From contig JASANE010003825.1 in NCBI GenBank assembly GCA_030248225.1, forward strand, positions 1 to 64,000: DNA of 64,000 nucleotides. The letters run 5' to 3'. A model generated the notes under the pieces. The model ran no database searches. It was given only the letters and a program-made list of their open reading frames with translations, and was not told the DNA's origin. Shown one piece after another: positions 24,301 to 34,888 of the stretch. Position 1 is the first letter of the stretch. Every line of letters begins with the position of its first letter. The DNA is from Trileptium ribeirensis (taxonomy: Eukaryota > Nematoda > Enoplea > Enoplida > Thoracostomopsidae). The translations under genes and the position numbers were made by a program.

Positions 24301-26430
24301 GCTATAATAACTTTGGTTAAGGACTAGGCCAATACTTCTTAGCTTTAAATAATCCTAAGGACTAAAGTATATACTAGATACGGATTGTCAAGAACCCCGA
24401 AATTAGCGACCGAAGTGCATAGCGAAAGTGAAACGTCAGACTGTGCCAGTTTAGTGTCGGACTGTGCAATAGTGAAGTCAGACTGTAAAGAGTACTAGAG
24501 GGAGCTGAAAATAACCGGGTACTAAAGAAAGTATCGATGTTTTGGTTGCGAGGGCTCGATTAACCGTTACTGAAAAATTAGCGCGAAGCTTGAGTGAGCT
24601 AAAATACGGTACGAAAGAAGGGTGCCGAGGATTTTCAAAACGAGCGTCGAGAATAGTACGGTAGTCTAATACGGGTATCGAACTAGTGCCGCGAGTAACG
24701 TACGGCGTTAATAGTGCCTTAACGTTTTATCATGGGTTGAAATAAACCGTCTATATCCATGTCTGTTGACCGATTATCTGGAACTCGAGCACGTAGAGCC
24801 GAGCAAGGATCACGCCGCCTCGCAAAATATAGGACACTAATTACGCTCACGAAAGACAGTCCCGCACCATACCAAACGTCCCACCGGCATTCAGGCCACA
24901 CCTCGAAACATACAATCCTTCGATGACGAATGCCGTCCCCTTTTAATAACCGATAGCCGACATAAAGAATATCCCCATTTAACCCCTGCCCTTTTGGATA
25001 GATAAAAATATAACATGTATGTGGGTTCCGGAAATTAGTAGTGCTACTTGTGAAGTCAGGCGGGGTCGGCGGACCAAGTAGTACTATTCTTGAGTAGACC
25101 GGGTGAGTAAGGGGCGAGGAATCGATTTCCTCTCGAGTCGCCATTAGATCCCACTTGCTATTCTTGGCCAGCCAGCGGGGGCCACGGATTTTCCTTACGA
25201 GCAGCCAGCCCGGGTTCGTGCGGAGTAAGAAACTTCAACTGAACATTAGTCGACCGCTACAGTACAGTTGTTAGTAACGTAGTTCGGCAGCCAGCCATGG
25301 TCGGCTTGTCTAACATAACCGGCAAATAGTAGTGTAAGTCTAAGGCGCAGGTTAAGGGAATCAAATACTCACATGGTGCGTCAGCCAGTCGGGGTCGTGT
25401 TGTGTCAACCCACAAGGGCAGTATTAGAGTAATAAATAACCTAATCTGAAACCACTATCGCACAAACCATACTTCCTAAACATTAGTTGCAATAACTTAG
25501 GTCTGCAAGTACTAATGAGCTGTAACTTAACCTAAATCGAAAAGTATTAGGAATAGAGACAGCCGAGTGACATAAGTGGTCGCGGGGAAATAAAGTGAGG
25601 AGTCAGACTGTGCAAGGGTTACCGATGAAGACTAACGTGATCTAAATTACGGGTACTAAAAGAATAGTATCGCCAGTGATGTATGGGAACCGAACGTCAG
25701 TGCCTTAATATTTTATCTCAATTTATAATAAACATTCCTTATACACGTTTATTGCTCAATTATCTGGAATTAGATGGATTAGAGTCGAGCAAGCTTAACG
25801 CCGCATTGCAAAATATAAGGCATAGTACCGTTCACGAAAAGTAGACGCACGCCGCTAGATCGTCCCACTGGCATACTACTGGCCACACCTCGGACCACGC
25901 AATCTTCGGTGTCGAATCCCATCCCCTTTTAATACCGATAGCCTACATAAGAAAAAATACCCACCAACCCCTACCCTTTAGAACTTTAAAAATATAACAT
26001 TGTGTTTCAAGCGTGGGTCTTTTTAGTCAGAGTTTGTTGATGCATTCTTAATGGGTTTTACTATTATTGTCGTTGTTTAAAGGCTTCAGCGTAAACAATT
26101 ACGCGCACTATAGGGACACTTACGGATTGTTATATTATTTTACGGATTTCGTGCTTAAGGAATTGTAGGTTCTGATCTCAGGAAAATCACACATAGGTAT
26201 CCTAACTTTACTTAGCCATAACTGTGGTAATATTAAATTCCCAAATAAAACTCTAGACTAAATAATTAATAGTATATACTGGCGATAATGTATCAGCTAA
26301 TATTAGTTTGTAATAGTTTAAAATATCGGCCACGTGTCGAGTGAGCTGACCTCGTGAAGTATAGTCGTGGGGTAACTTCCTGAGAATAACTCGGGGCGAG
26401 TGAGGGGCGCTGATTCAGGTACCCCCTCGA
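21400..26430. repeat. Degenerate array of ~1-1.3-kb modules, non-coding
   Basis: The same modules recur in order. A GTCCCAGGGTCCTAAATCCC-type module lies at about 21885 and 22925. A module ending CGTGTCGAGTGAGT lies at 22460-22620, 23660-23815 and 26215-26355. A module with GAGTGAGGGG, CTCGAGT, AGATCCCA and a GTCGACCGCTACGTACAGT block starts at 23905, 25095 and, partially, 26382. A GTCAGACTGTGC module lies at about 24445 and 25600. The copies are only roughly 70-85 percent alike. No transposase or other domain is recognisable. It may be an old tandem repeat or a repeatedly duplicated non-autonomous element. Confidence 0.65.
22644..22915. mobile_element. MITE with 40-bp perfect terminal inverted repeats and TAA target duplication
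   Basis: The ends 22644-22683 and 22876-22915 are exact reverse complements over 40 bp, starting AGGCGTGTTCACACGCTCAA. TAA flanks both sides (22641-22643 and 22916-22918). A TWA 3-bp duplication is typical of PIF/Harbinger-type elements. The 272-bp interior has no coding capacity. It sits inside the degenerate array, between modules that are adjacent elsewhere. Confidence 0.88.
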
Positions 26431-26436
26431 GCTACC

Positions 26437-27420
26437 CTAAGTCCTACTCACCACCTTTGGCCAGCCATTACGATTACAGACATAGACACTATAATTACTT
26501 CTATATGCTAATATTTTTGGAATATAACTACTGGGATAATTGATATCTGGAATTTCCTTCGACTCATTTGTGATATTCCCATGTTCGATACACTCATTGA
26601 ATCTTTCTTTCAATAATATTTTATATCGATGAAGTTCACACAGTCCTGTTATCATAAACGTAAGATTCATAGGCTTGAGATTAAGGAGCCTCTCTATAGC
26701 TATCGTGGGAGTCGAACACGTTGCTCCCTTATCAGCTGGCATGCAAGCTTCTGAACTCCTGCAATTTTTGGCGTGAAGTTGTACCCTAAGTTTGCGCCAC
26801 CAAATAACTGATCCGTAGCTGAACACGGGTAACACGTCGTTTTATACAAAAAAGAACAATCTTAGGGCGGAGTATCCAAGTTTTACCAATAGCTGATCTA
26901 TAGGGTATAAGGACTGGCCTGTCCACAGCCCTCCGAAAAGTGGTGGGGGGGGGAAACTTCGGGGGACCCCATGTTCATTCTCGGGGGAAATTTCAAAGTG
27001 GGGGGGGGGTAAATTTTGCTTAAAAATACAAAATATTTCCATATTTTCATGCATTTTTACTACTGTGAACGTACTTTCAAGCTAAAAACAATATTTTAGC
27101 ATTATATATAATGGAAATTTATATATAGATGTTAAAAAAACAATTTGCAAACAAAGAACATAAATTTTCAGACATAAAAAAATTTTGGAATTAGTTGAAC
27201 ATGGGGGGATTCGGCCGAGTGGGGGGGCGGACATGGGGGAAAATCTCACGAACATGGGGGATTTGGAAAGTGGGGGGGGGTCCACCCCCCACTGTGGACA
27301 GGCCAGAAGGACACGTATGCCTTTATCTTTGCAGCTATCAATATGTGCTTTCCAGTTATGTCTTCTATCAACAATAATGATGTGGCTTATCGTGCGTAAA
27401 ATCGTGTGAGTAGCTTTGAG
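26437..27420 (-). pseudogene. R1/jockey-like LINE relic, split by a MITE
   Basis: On the minus strand the first part (about 27420-27312) reads DRRHNWKAHIDSCKDKGIRV, matching the LGVxLDRKLNWKxHI region that follows the RT domain in R1/jockey-type LINEs. After the inserted MITE the same protein continues from about 26908 with IGKTWILRPKIVLFLYKT. A one-base frameshift follows, then PVFSYGSVIWWRKL, then STPTIAIERLLNLKPMNL (compare TPTxALExLLxLPPL in the family). It ends by 26437. The RT catalytic core is not present. The relic is broken by the insertion, the frameshift and truncation. Confidence 0.75.
26914..27306. mobile_element. 393-bp MITE with CTGGCCTGTCCACAG ends and 5-bp target duplication
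   Basis: CTGGCCTGTCCACAG at 26914-26928 and its exact reverse complement at 27292-27306 form 15-bp terminal inverted repeats. AAGGA flanks both sides (26909-26913 and 27307-27311). The LINE protein reading resumes across the element once it is removed, which independently fixes the boundaries. The ends are rich in G or C runs and the middle is AT-rich. There is no coding capacity. The superfamily is uncertain: the 5-bp duplication does not fit hAT (8 bp), Tc1/mariner (TA) or Harbinger (3 bp). Confidence 0.88.
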
Positions 27421-28778
27421 GTGATGGCCGCTTTTCCGAGTTCTAACAAGCTTGAACCAAAATCGGTCTATAAAAACCATTAAGAAAATGGTGCTTATTA
27501 TGCATGAGTCCACTGTAGGTGCGCACATCAAAGGTTGTTCTTTTGTCTAAGTCACGAATCGATTCGCGCATAAATCCGCGTTCACATTTTTGCCATTGGT
27601 ATTCACACTTTTGTGAACGCGAACATGAACTCGGGGATGTACGAATGGAATATACGTTCACGCACATTTGTCAATTTCACACGTTTGTCCGCCTTCATCA
27701 AATGACATTCTGAATCAGACAGCTATATTCACGGTCTATTTGCATGTTATAGCATGCGAGAAAAAACCCGATAGGTGGTCACGTTTTCACATGCATTGCG
27801 GTCAGCAAAATGCGATGCTAAATTTCAAAATGCTACGTAGGTAGTGCGGCTACGTGTGGCTGCATCACAAATCGTGTAACGTACATAAGGGAAAATCGTG
27901 ATTTGTTCGCGTTCAGCACTTTCGCTACCACCACATAGTTGCTTGGGAATTCCCAACTCTATATTTAGCACAAATTCGTCTTCATAAAGACGACAAATGC
28001 ACACCTTCATTAAACATTTTAAAACAGTATATATACATTGTGGCGACCAATATTTTCGCATGTCCCCAGAAAAATAATGTGCGGCCCCTTGTAAAGTTTT
28101 GGGTTCTTCTGGTTCATGGCTATTCAGCAGGAAGAAAATAGTGCTTAGGGGCCTCATGATTCAACCTGAGCATTGAGTATATAACCGGAATTCCGGTATT
28201 TTTGAAGTGCCTCGTAGTCTAGAATGTCTTAGCTATACCGTTATTGCTTAAAGTACAGCCTTTCGTTCCGGGTCTTTCATCTTAAGACAAACATCTAGAG
28301 CCAAATTTGTCTTTGTCGGTTAATTATCATATACAAATGAGACCTCAACATAAAACAATTTCGAGTATATCGAATTGGTTAGGACGGGGCGAGCGTGGTT
28401 ACCCCGCATTTGTTGCGTAATTTGAGCTTCGACAATAGTCCTACCAAGCCCTCTTTAAAGGAGCGGAAATGTAATATCACACCCGCAACTGGGTTTTCAA
28501 GCTGGCTTGAAAGTACGTACCTGAGAGAGCCATATTTGGAGCGCCCAGAGTTATCTGAAGAGCCTCTGGGGGCAAGAAATTTGGTTTCTGGTGCTCAACG
28601 TAGGGACCGCAATTGAATTTGGGACTGGGAAACGCGGAAATAAATAAAAAATGCTAAAAATGATTCGCAGGTAATTTTTAATAATATATACCGTATATAC
28701 ATTACACAGTGAAACCCTTTCAGAATGCCGAAAATTGTACTGTTTTTAGCACTACATGGCAAATATTTAGGATATCTC
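27421..28778. other. Intergenic, no gene recognised
   Basis: AT-rich sequence without recognisable domains. The longest frames (about 110 codons on the minus strand at 27825-28157) show no family resemblance and no splice or start context that supports them. Confidence 0.4.
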
Positions 28779-29098
28779 ACCTGTGCACAGGGAGGGATCG
28801 CCACTTTCCAAATCTACCATGTTCGTTAGTGAAATTTGCACCCATGTCCGCCCCAGCTCGGACGGAAACTAAATACAAAAATTTATTATGTATAATGTTT
28901 TTAAATATTACCGTTATTTCTAATGCTAAAAGGTAGTTTTAAAGCCTGAAAATACCTGTTCAACAGTAAAAGTACATTAAAATTTGTAAATATTATGTAG
29001 TTTTAGCAAAATTTATTCCCCACTTCTAAATTTCCCCCGAGAATAAACATGGGGACTCCAGAGACTCCTGGCTTGTCGAATGGCTGTGGACAGGCCCG
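28779..29098. mobile_element. Second copy of the CTGTGGACAGGCC MITE, inverted and degraded
   Basis: The left end (CTCACCTGTGCACAG) and right end (CTGTGGACAGGCCCGG) match the ends of the 26914-27306 element. Inner words match in reverse order and strand: ACTTTCCAAATCTACCATGTTCGT here against the right side of the first copy, and TTTCCCCCGAGAATAAACATGGGG against its left side. A further fragment of the right half lies at about 38125-38180. Confidence 0.7.
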
Positions 29099-29639
29099 GA
29101 TTTCTTTGAGCTCCATAATAAATTGACTTTTTTGCCCTTTTGCCCCGCACTAAAAAGTTGGCGTAGTTTTAGTCGTGTAGAAAAGTACCGGGGTCTGAAC
29201 TGGACAGAAGCCAAAAAATAGCCGTGGGCCTGATTTGAGGGCAACCTAGAGGTGCTGAAAATACCAAAGGTACCACCTCCTCTCCTCGATGTAAAACCAC
29301 TGCAGTACATTACGAGAAACGGTGGCTGCAATGTTCAATACATTTTGGTAACTTCTTACAAGTGTGGAGAAAGTGAAGCCTATTTGCTAAGTGGATGCAT
29401 GGGTTTGTTGAAAAGCTGTCAAATCTTGTGACAACTGCTAAATGTGTCTTTTTCAGTAACACGTGGCAATATTACACAGTTTTGTTCCCGGGATTTTTTT
29501 CACAGGCTAAAGAAGGCTAACCGGATTGGCTAAGAAATTTTGAAAATTGCTGGCTTTTTGGAATTTTTGGAATTGTGGTCTAGATAGAAAACTTCCAGTA
29601 GGATTTTTTTATAATCATATTGAGATTACCGGTCTCTCC

Positions 29640-30012
29640 AAATTTGGGGGTGGGGTGGGAGTCCTGGCATTTTTCGGTTCCCTCTTTTTCAGGACAGGTG
29701 CCCCCCAGTTCATGCCCCTTGGCAAAATTTTGGGCTTCCCCCGGTTCACCTCCTCTTGGAAAATTTTTTTGTTCCTAATCGGTCTAAAGTACAAAAAATT
29801 GATCAAAATTGGTGCTAAAATTCCGTTCTGAAGCCAAAAATTTCTCAAATTTTATCAAAATTTGTTTCAAAATTCGCTTTTTCTTTCCAACAGAAGCGTT
29901 TTGGATTTTTTACACACGTTTTTTAACCTATTTCTCTTGGCAAAATCGGGCGCCCCCGGTTCGGAACCTGGGATCCCTGGTTCATGCCCCCCTGGCAAAA
30001 TTTTCAGCGAGT
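29640..30012 (+). mobile_element. Non-autonomous repeat with GTTCATGCCCCxxTGGCAAAATTTT ends
   Basis: A GTTCATGCCCC..TGGCAAAATTTT word occurs near both ends in direct orientation (about 29708 and 29981). The right half recurs in reverse complement at 35240-35320. There is no coding capacity. Exact boundaries and target duplication were not resolved. Confidence 0.5.
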
Positions 30013-31796
30013 GGAGAGCTCAGGGATTATTCATGTTAACCTAATAGCAAAACAACTCTAGGTGGAAAAATTTATATAAATTATATAAATCACAACTTTC
30101 AAGAAAATATTTTTAAGAAGAAGTTTACCTTGTAGGCCTAGTATTTGCGGAATTGGCTGCTTTCGACGAAAGTGCAATCGCATTCATGGTATTCAGCTTG
30201 CGGAAAAATCTATAGACCGATTTCGCTTTTAACGTATATATATAACTTATTGAAAAATGTCAAAATTTCAGTTTTGCTTTTATAGCTTCGTTCTGCATAG
30301 ATTACATGTTAATAACATACCAAACGTACTTTTAAAACAACGAAACAGATGTGTTTAAACAGATTTTATCGTATTGTCATACTTCTATAATCATCATTCT
30401 TGTTGTTTTCGCTCCGTACATAGTTTTTGTTCTTTCAGAATACTGCGCCTAATTTTGCTAATAATGATTAGTGTAAATAAAAGCAGTAGTATTTATGTTT
30501 GTAGTTGTCCTTCTCGGGTTTTCGATGCCACCTCAAGATGTATGGCGGATTCTAAGGGGTGGACCGGAGTGAAATTTTATATACCTTGTTACGTGACCTC
30601 GAAAACCGGCACAATCCTGGGACGCTCTTTTCCCCGTTCCTCGTGGACTAGCGGGATTGAATACCGCCTTTGGCAATTTCTTTGTTTCTACATTGGTAAA
30701 AATACGCCCTGTATTGACACCAAATGTATATTGGCAATATTTCTAAAACAGCACACTGTGGGGCTAGATATTACTTCAAAATTTGTTTTAATATCAGATA
30801 TTTCTTTATAGCGTTTCTTAACTGAATTTTGATATTTTAAATTTAGAATTTCGTGTTTCCCTTGGCACATACCCCCTCGGTAAAATTTAAACTAATGAAG
30901 TATTTATGATTTTACTACTTCAATATGTGCCTTTTATGTATATTTCAGTTTTGCATATTATGGGTAAATCAGTTATACATATTAATTTATTTTTAATCGT
31001 GAGCTATTATTTATTATTACGTTGGTTAAATCAAATTAAAGTTAAATCGCATCTATTCGAATCAAATGTTTAGTAATCCTTGTAACTATGGTATGTGTTT
31101 GGTGATCAGTATTTTTTATAACGTTCCTAATATGTTAGCTTTTGTTAAATATTTTATGATCAAAAAATTACCGCGCTTTAGTTCATCCAAAACAAGTCTG
31201 CTACGTTGACTAACATCGTTTAAAGCGAAATTTTAAGCAGTTTTTGCGCCTTCAACATTTATTCATTTTGACGTAGAAATTATTTGTTATCAAATTTCCA
31301 TTGTCATTTTTCGTTTACACGACCAAAACTTCTCCGCTGGGGACATTTATCAATGAAATACCACGTTTTAGGTTTAAGTCGCCGATAATGGTAACATGTA
31401 CCCAAAGCAGATGCCGAGCGATGTGTAACCGTAGTTGTATTACTGTTTTCACCTACATCATACATAACTAAAATTAAGCGAACTGAGTTTTCTCAAATAG
31501 CGCAGAATTGCGACGCAATTTTTTCTATCCGTCTCTTCGTCAACTTTGCACCAGATTGATGGACTTTTGTTCAACGCCTAGTGGACTGTAGTTGTCTACT
31601 CAGCCTTCTATTTGCGTTGCTTCCATAATTTCCTTCTTAAATTTTCACAATTTCGACACGAATTGTAGACATTTTGATATTAATCATATGAGGCGATCGT
31701 ATATTTTATTTAAGGTTACAACTCTTGCTAAAGACAAAAATTTTGACAGGTGCATAGTTTTGGAAACTCTGCATTCTTTATGGTTATGCATATTTT

Positions 31797-32185
31797 TGTC
31801 ACTGCAACCGATTTCGAGCTATGAACCACAATTTAGAAAATACACCAATAGTGAAATTTTGACAAACTTAGCTTTTTGCTTGCTTGGGTGACTGGTAGGA
31901 TTCCAGTATTGTAACCCGTTCATCATTTTGATTTCACTGTTTTAACCCCATTGGGTATGTTATTGACCCTTCGAAGTGGTGACAGAGCAAATTTTTCTAG
32001 TTATGAATTAAATTTTAGAAAATACACCAATAGTGAAATGGTGACAAACTTAGTTTTTTTCGCTTATTGGGGTCAGCGATAGGATTCCACAGTATTTTAA
32101 CCTTTTCATCATTTTGGTTTCATATTGTTTTTACCCCATTGAGCATGTTATTAGCAATTCTAGATGGTGACAGAGCAAATTTTTG
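31797..32185. repeat. Tandem duplication, ~185-bp unit
   Basis: A unit with TAGAAAATACACCAATAGTG, GACAAACTTAG, TAGGATTCCA and TTCATCATTTTG words runs from about 31797 to 31978. It repeats at 31979-32165, and a third start (GTGACAGAGCAAATTTTT) follows at 32166. Copies are roughly 85 percent alike. Confidence 0.75.
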
Positions 32186-33143
32186 GCGACAAAAATAGTC
32201 GAATTTCGTCACTTTTTCAATACATATTCATGTAGGATGATTTTTATTTGATTACAAATTGAGTCTATACACTTTCATTAAACGCTAATCCCGCCGACCG
32301 TATCATAAGGGTCAAAATAAGCCCCAAATGAACAATGCTTCACACGCTGTAAAATTTGGCCATCCGTGTATTTATATGTCGCGACCTATATCTCAATATA
32401 GAGGCTTCGCAGCGAAAAATGGACAGATACTCCCGAAATCTGTTCATCCAGAGCCACAACTTTGCCGTATATCGCCTATTTGTCAGACGACTCCCTGGGT
32501 CGCTATGGATCGAAATAAGTACATCGATCTATTTTCAAGTAATTTTTTTGCCTTATGACGTGTTATTGCGATTCATGAGCGTCACGCCATAATTATAGGC
32601 GGTATTGCACGTTAATACAACGGAATTGCCGTCGGAGACCAATTGTTGTTGTATGATGTCATTCCAGGAGGATATGGGATGTTTTATTGCATGTCAGCTT
32701 ATTATCATACAGCACTCTTGCTTTTATTGCATGTTATTGCGGGGTGCGAACGTTAAAACATTCTTATATATTTTTTCAAACAGTCCGAGACCTTTTGTTG
32801 CTGAATCATGTTATTGCAGGGCTGTGGGCGATCATTATGGTCGGATCATTTTCACACAACACATTTTAAAAGCACAAACACCAGCAAAGCTAATATATCA
32901 AACTTGGAATGTTTCTTCGCGGCCCTGGTCCCCCGTTTCTACTCGTTTGCGAGATACTAATATGCAAAGGGCTGTTTTGTCTAGTTTCTAAGCACACCAA
33001 AATGTATACATAAACCAGGTAAGCAGGTGTCGTGATGTTAATTGGAAACAGCGACCTGTAGGCACTACAATGGGTCCACTTAACTTGAGCTTCAAATCCA
33101 TTAATACATACATGCTTAACAACGTAAGCGCCATGTCATGTCG

Positions 33144-33632
33144 CTTATGATGTTTTGTGACTGCCGCTTTCACGACTTACGTAAACGTAACAAACGCTTA
33201 TTTTTGTCACTTGTGATGTTTTTACGGGTTGATAATAAAGAACCAAACGTCATATAAATGTGTTAATGCACGTAAATAGTTAAATAAAGCGTTGGTTCTA
33301 ATGACGTTTTAATAAGACTATACTTACATATTACCTCTCTGACTAGCTATCTAATAGCCTCATTTTTTAAACTTTTGTTAAATACATAAGCTTATGATGT
33401 TTTGTGACTGCCGCTTACACGACTTACGTAAACGCTTATTTTTATCACTTGCGATGTTTGTACGGGTTGATAATAAAGAACAAAACATCATATAAATGTG
33501 TTAATGCACGTAAATAATTAAATAAAGCGTTGGTTCTTATGACGTTTTAATAAGACTGTATACTTACATATTACCTCTCTGACTAGCTGTCTAAAAGCCT
33601 CATTTTTTTAAACTTTTGTTAAATAAATACGG
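33144..33632. repeat. Tandem duplication, 247-bp unit
   Basis: Both copies start with CTTATGATGTTTTGTGACTG, at 33144 and 33391, and stay nearly identical through ATTACCTCTCTGACTAGCT and CCTCATTTTT. The second copy lacks a few bases, such as the GTAACAAACG context. High identity indicates a recent duplication. Confidence 0.85.
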
Positions 33633-34356
33633 TTAGTACGTTTTTACATTATGACAATAGTATATATATGGTATTTCAAGCTTTAATACAGTGCTTTAGC
33701 ATTGGAAATGGTGGTAATTAAGTTTAACAGGTTATTGTGCAACAAAGTTTCCTTTCAATATAGTAAGCGCGAATTGAGTTTAAACAGTTCTTAATCAAAG
33801 TTTTAATATATATATATCTAAACCTAGTTTTTTGGGCGTTTCTGACAAAAATGGTCAAGCCAGCTCAAAGTAGATTGATTTCCAAAACTTCAATACTAAA
33901 ACTGGCTGCAACATTTGGCGTTGTAAGGAAAACACCGATAATATTTTGTGAAGTTTGTTTGAACTAATAAAGAGAAATAAGCCCACTTTAAGTTAGATTT
34001 TTGAAACAAAATACTGTTGTAATTAAGCCGATTCTCTACTTTTGTAGAAAATTTGGCAATCTTTTGAAAAATCGAGTCAGCCAGCTACAGTCGAGCAAGT
34101 CAACGTATTTTTCTTCTCGGTGTTTGAATAATTCTAGGCATCGTTATAAAATTACTCGACAAAAAATATTGTCTCACGTATGAGAATTTCGCAACTCGCT
34201 CGAAAGTAAACGTTTTGAGACGAAATTTATTATGAATTTTAACGTTTTAGGAACTTGTGGTTTGTCGCTTGTTCGCTTAAAAGGTGACAAGCAGTGCAGT
34301 CGTGTAGGTGCTGTATCCTAGTTGTAAAGCGAATCTGTGTCGCGTTTTATTTTCAG

Positions 34357-34888
34357 GCTCTCGCCGATACCGAAATTCGTTCAGTTTTGATTCGTCGGTA
34401 CATGAATTACGACGTCAGAATGCAATGTTCGACCGAGCAGTGCAGCAAATAAATACCTCACACCTGTATAACGTTTCCGACTACTACAACGGGAGTATCG
34501 AAAGCGGGACCAGCTGCTATCGACAACCGAGTAGCAGCTCCTCCTACCGCACTCAATATGGATCATTGCGGTCGGACGAAGCCGTTACTAAACCAACAGC
34601 TTATAATTTGAGATCGAAATTGCGCAGTCAAAATGTAACCCTTGACAGAACGGTACAACAAATTAATAATCCGCAATACTATAGCGCATCCTCTGATTAT
34701 TACAACACAAGCCACGAGAGCGGAGGATATTACCGGCAACCAAGCAGCTCATACCGAGGTTATTATGGCTCATCGCGAACTGACGACGATACTACAAAGT
34801 CGGCATCTGTTAGTCTGAGCCAAACTGTGGGTCAGAAGTACACAGCCTCAACTGGTGGCACTAGCTATTACAAAAATAACTTTAAGAG
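34357..34888 (+). CDS. USP exon 1 (first visible): repeated Ser/Tyr-rich N-terminal region
   Basis: The acceptor TTTTATTTTCAG ends at 34356, and the donor AG|GTAAG follows 34888. The exon starts with two bases of a split codon, so a preceding exon must exist. The first in-frame ATG is at 34425, inside the first of two related repeats (34407-34619 and from 34620). Low-complexity Ser/Tyr/Gln sequence is predicted to be disordered. Confidence 0.75.

Larger units (their letters stand above)
30013..34356. other. Intergenic region upstream of the USP gene
   Basis: AT-rich. A 145-codon frame at 30374-30811 and others at 32328-32991 have no recognisable domain and are not called as genes. Two tandem duplications lie inside and are listed separately. 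The 5' end of the USP gene, including its promoter and a first exon ending with one base of a codon, should lie here or further upstream but could not be identified. Confidence 0.4.

Noticed and set aside
30374..30811. A 145-codon open frame upstream of the USP gene
   Set aside because: No recognisable domain, no link in phase to the USP exons, and the surrounding AT-rich sequence makes a chance frame possible.
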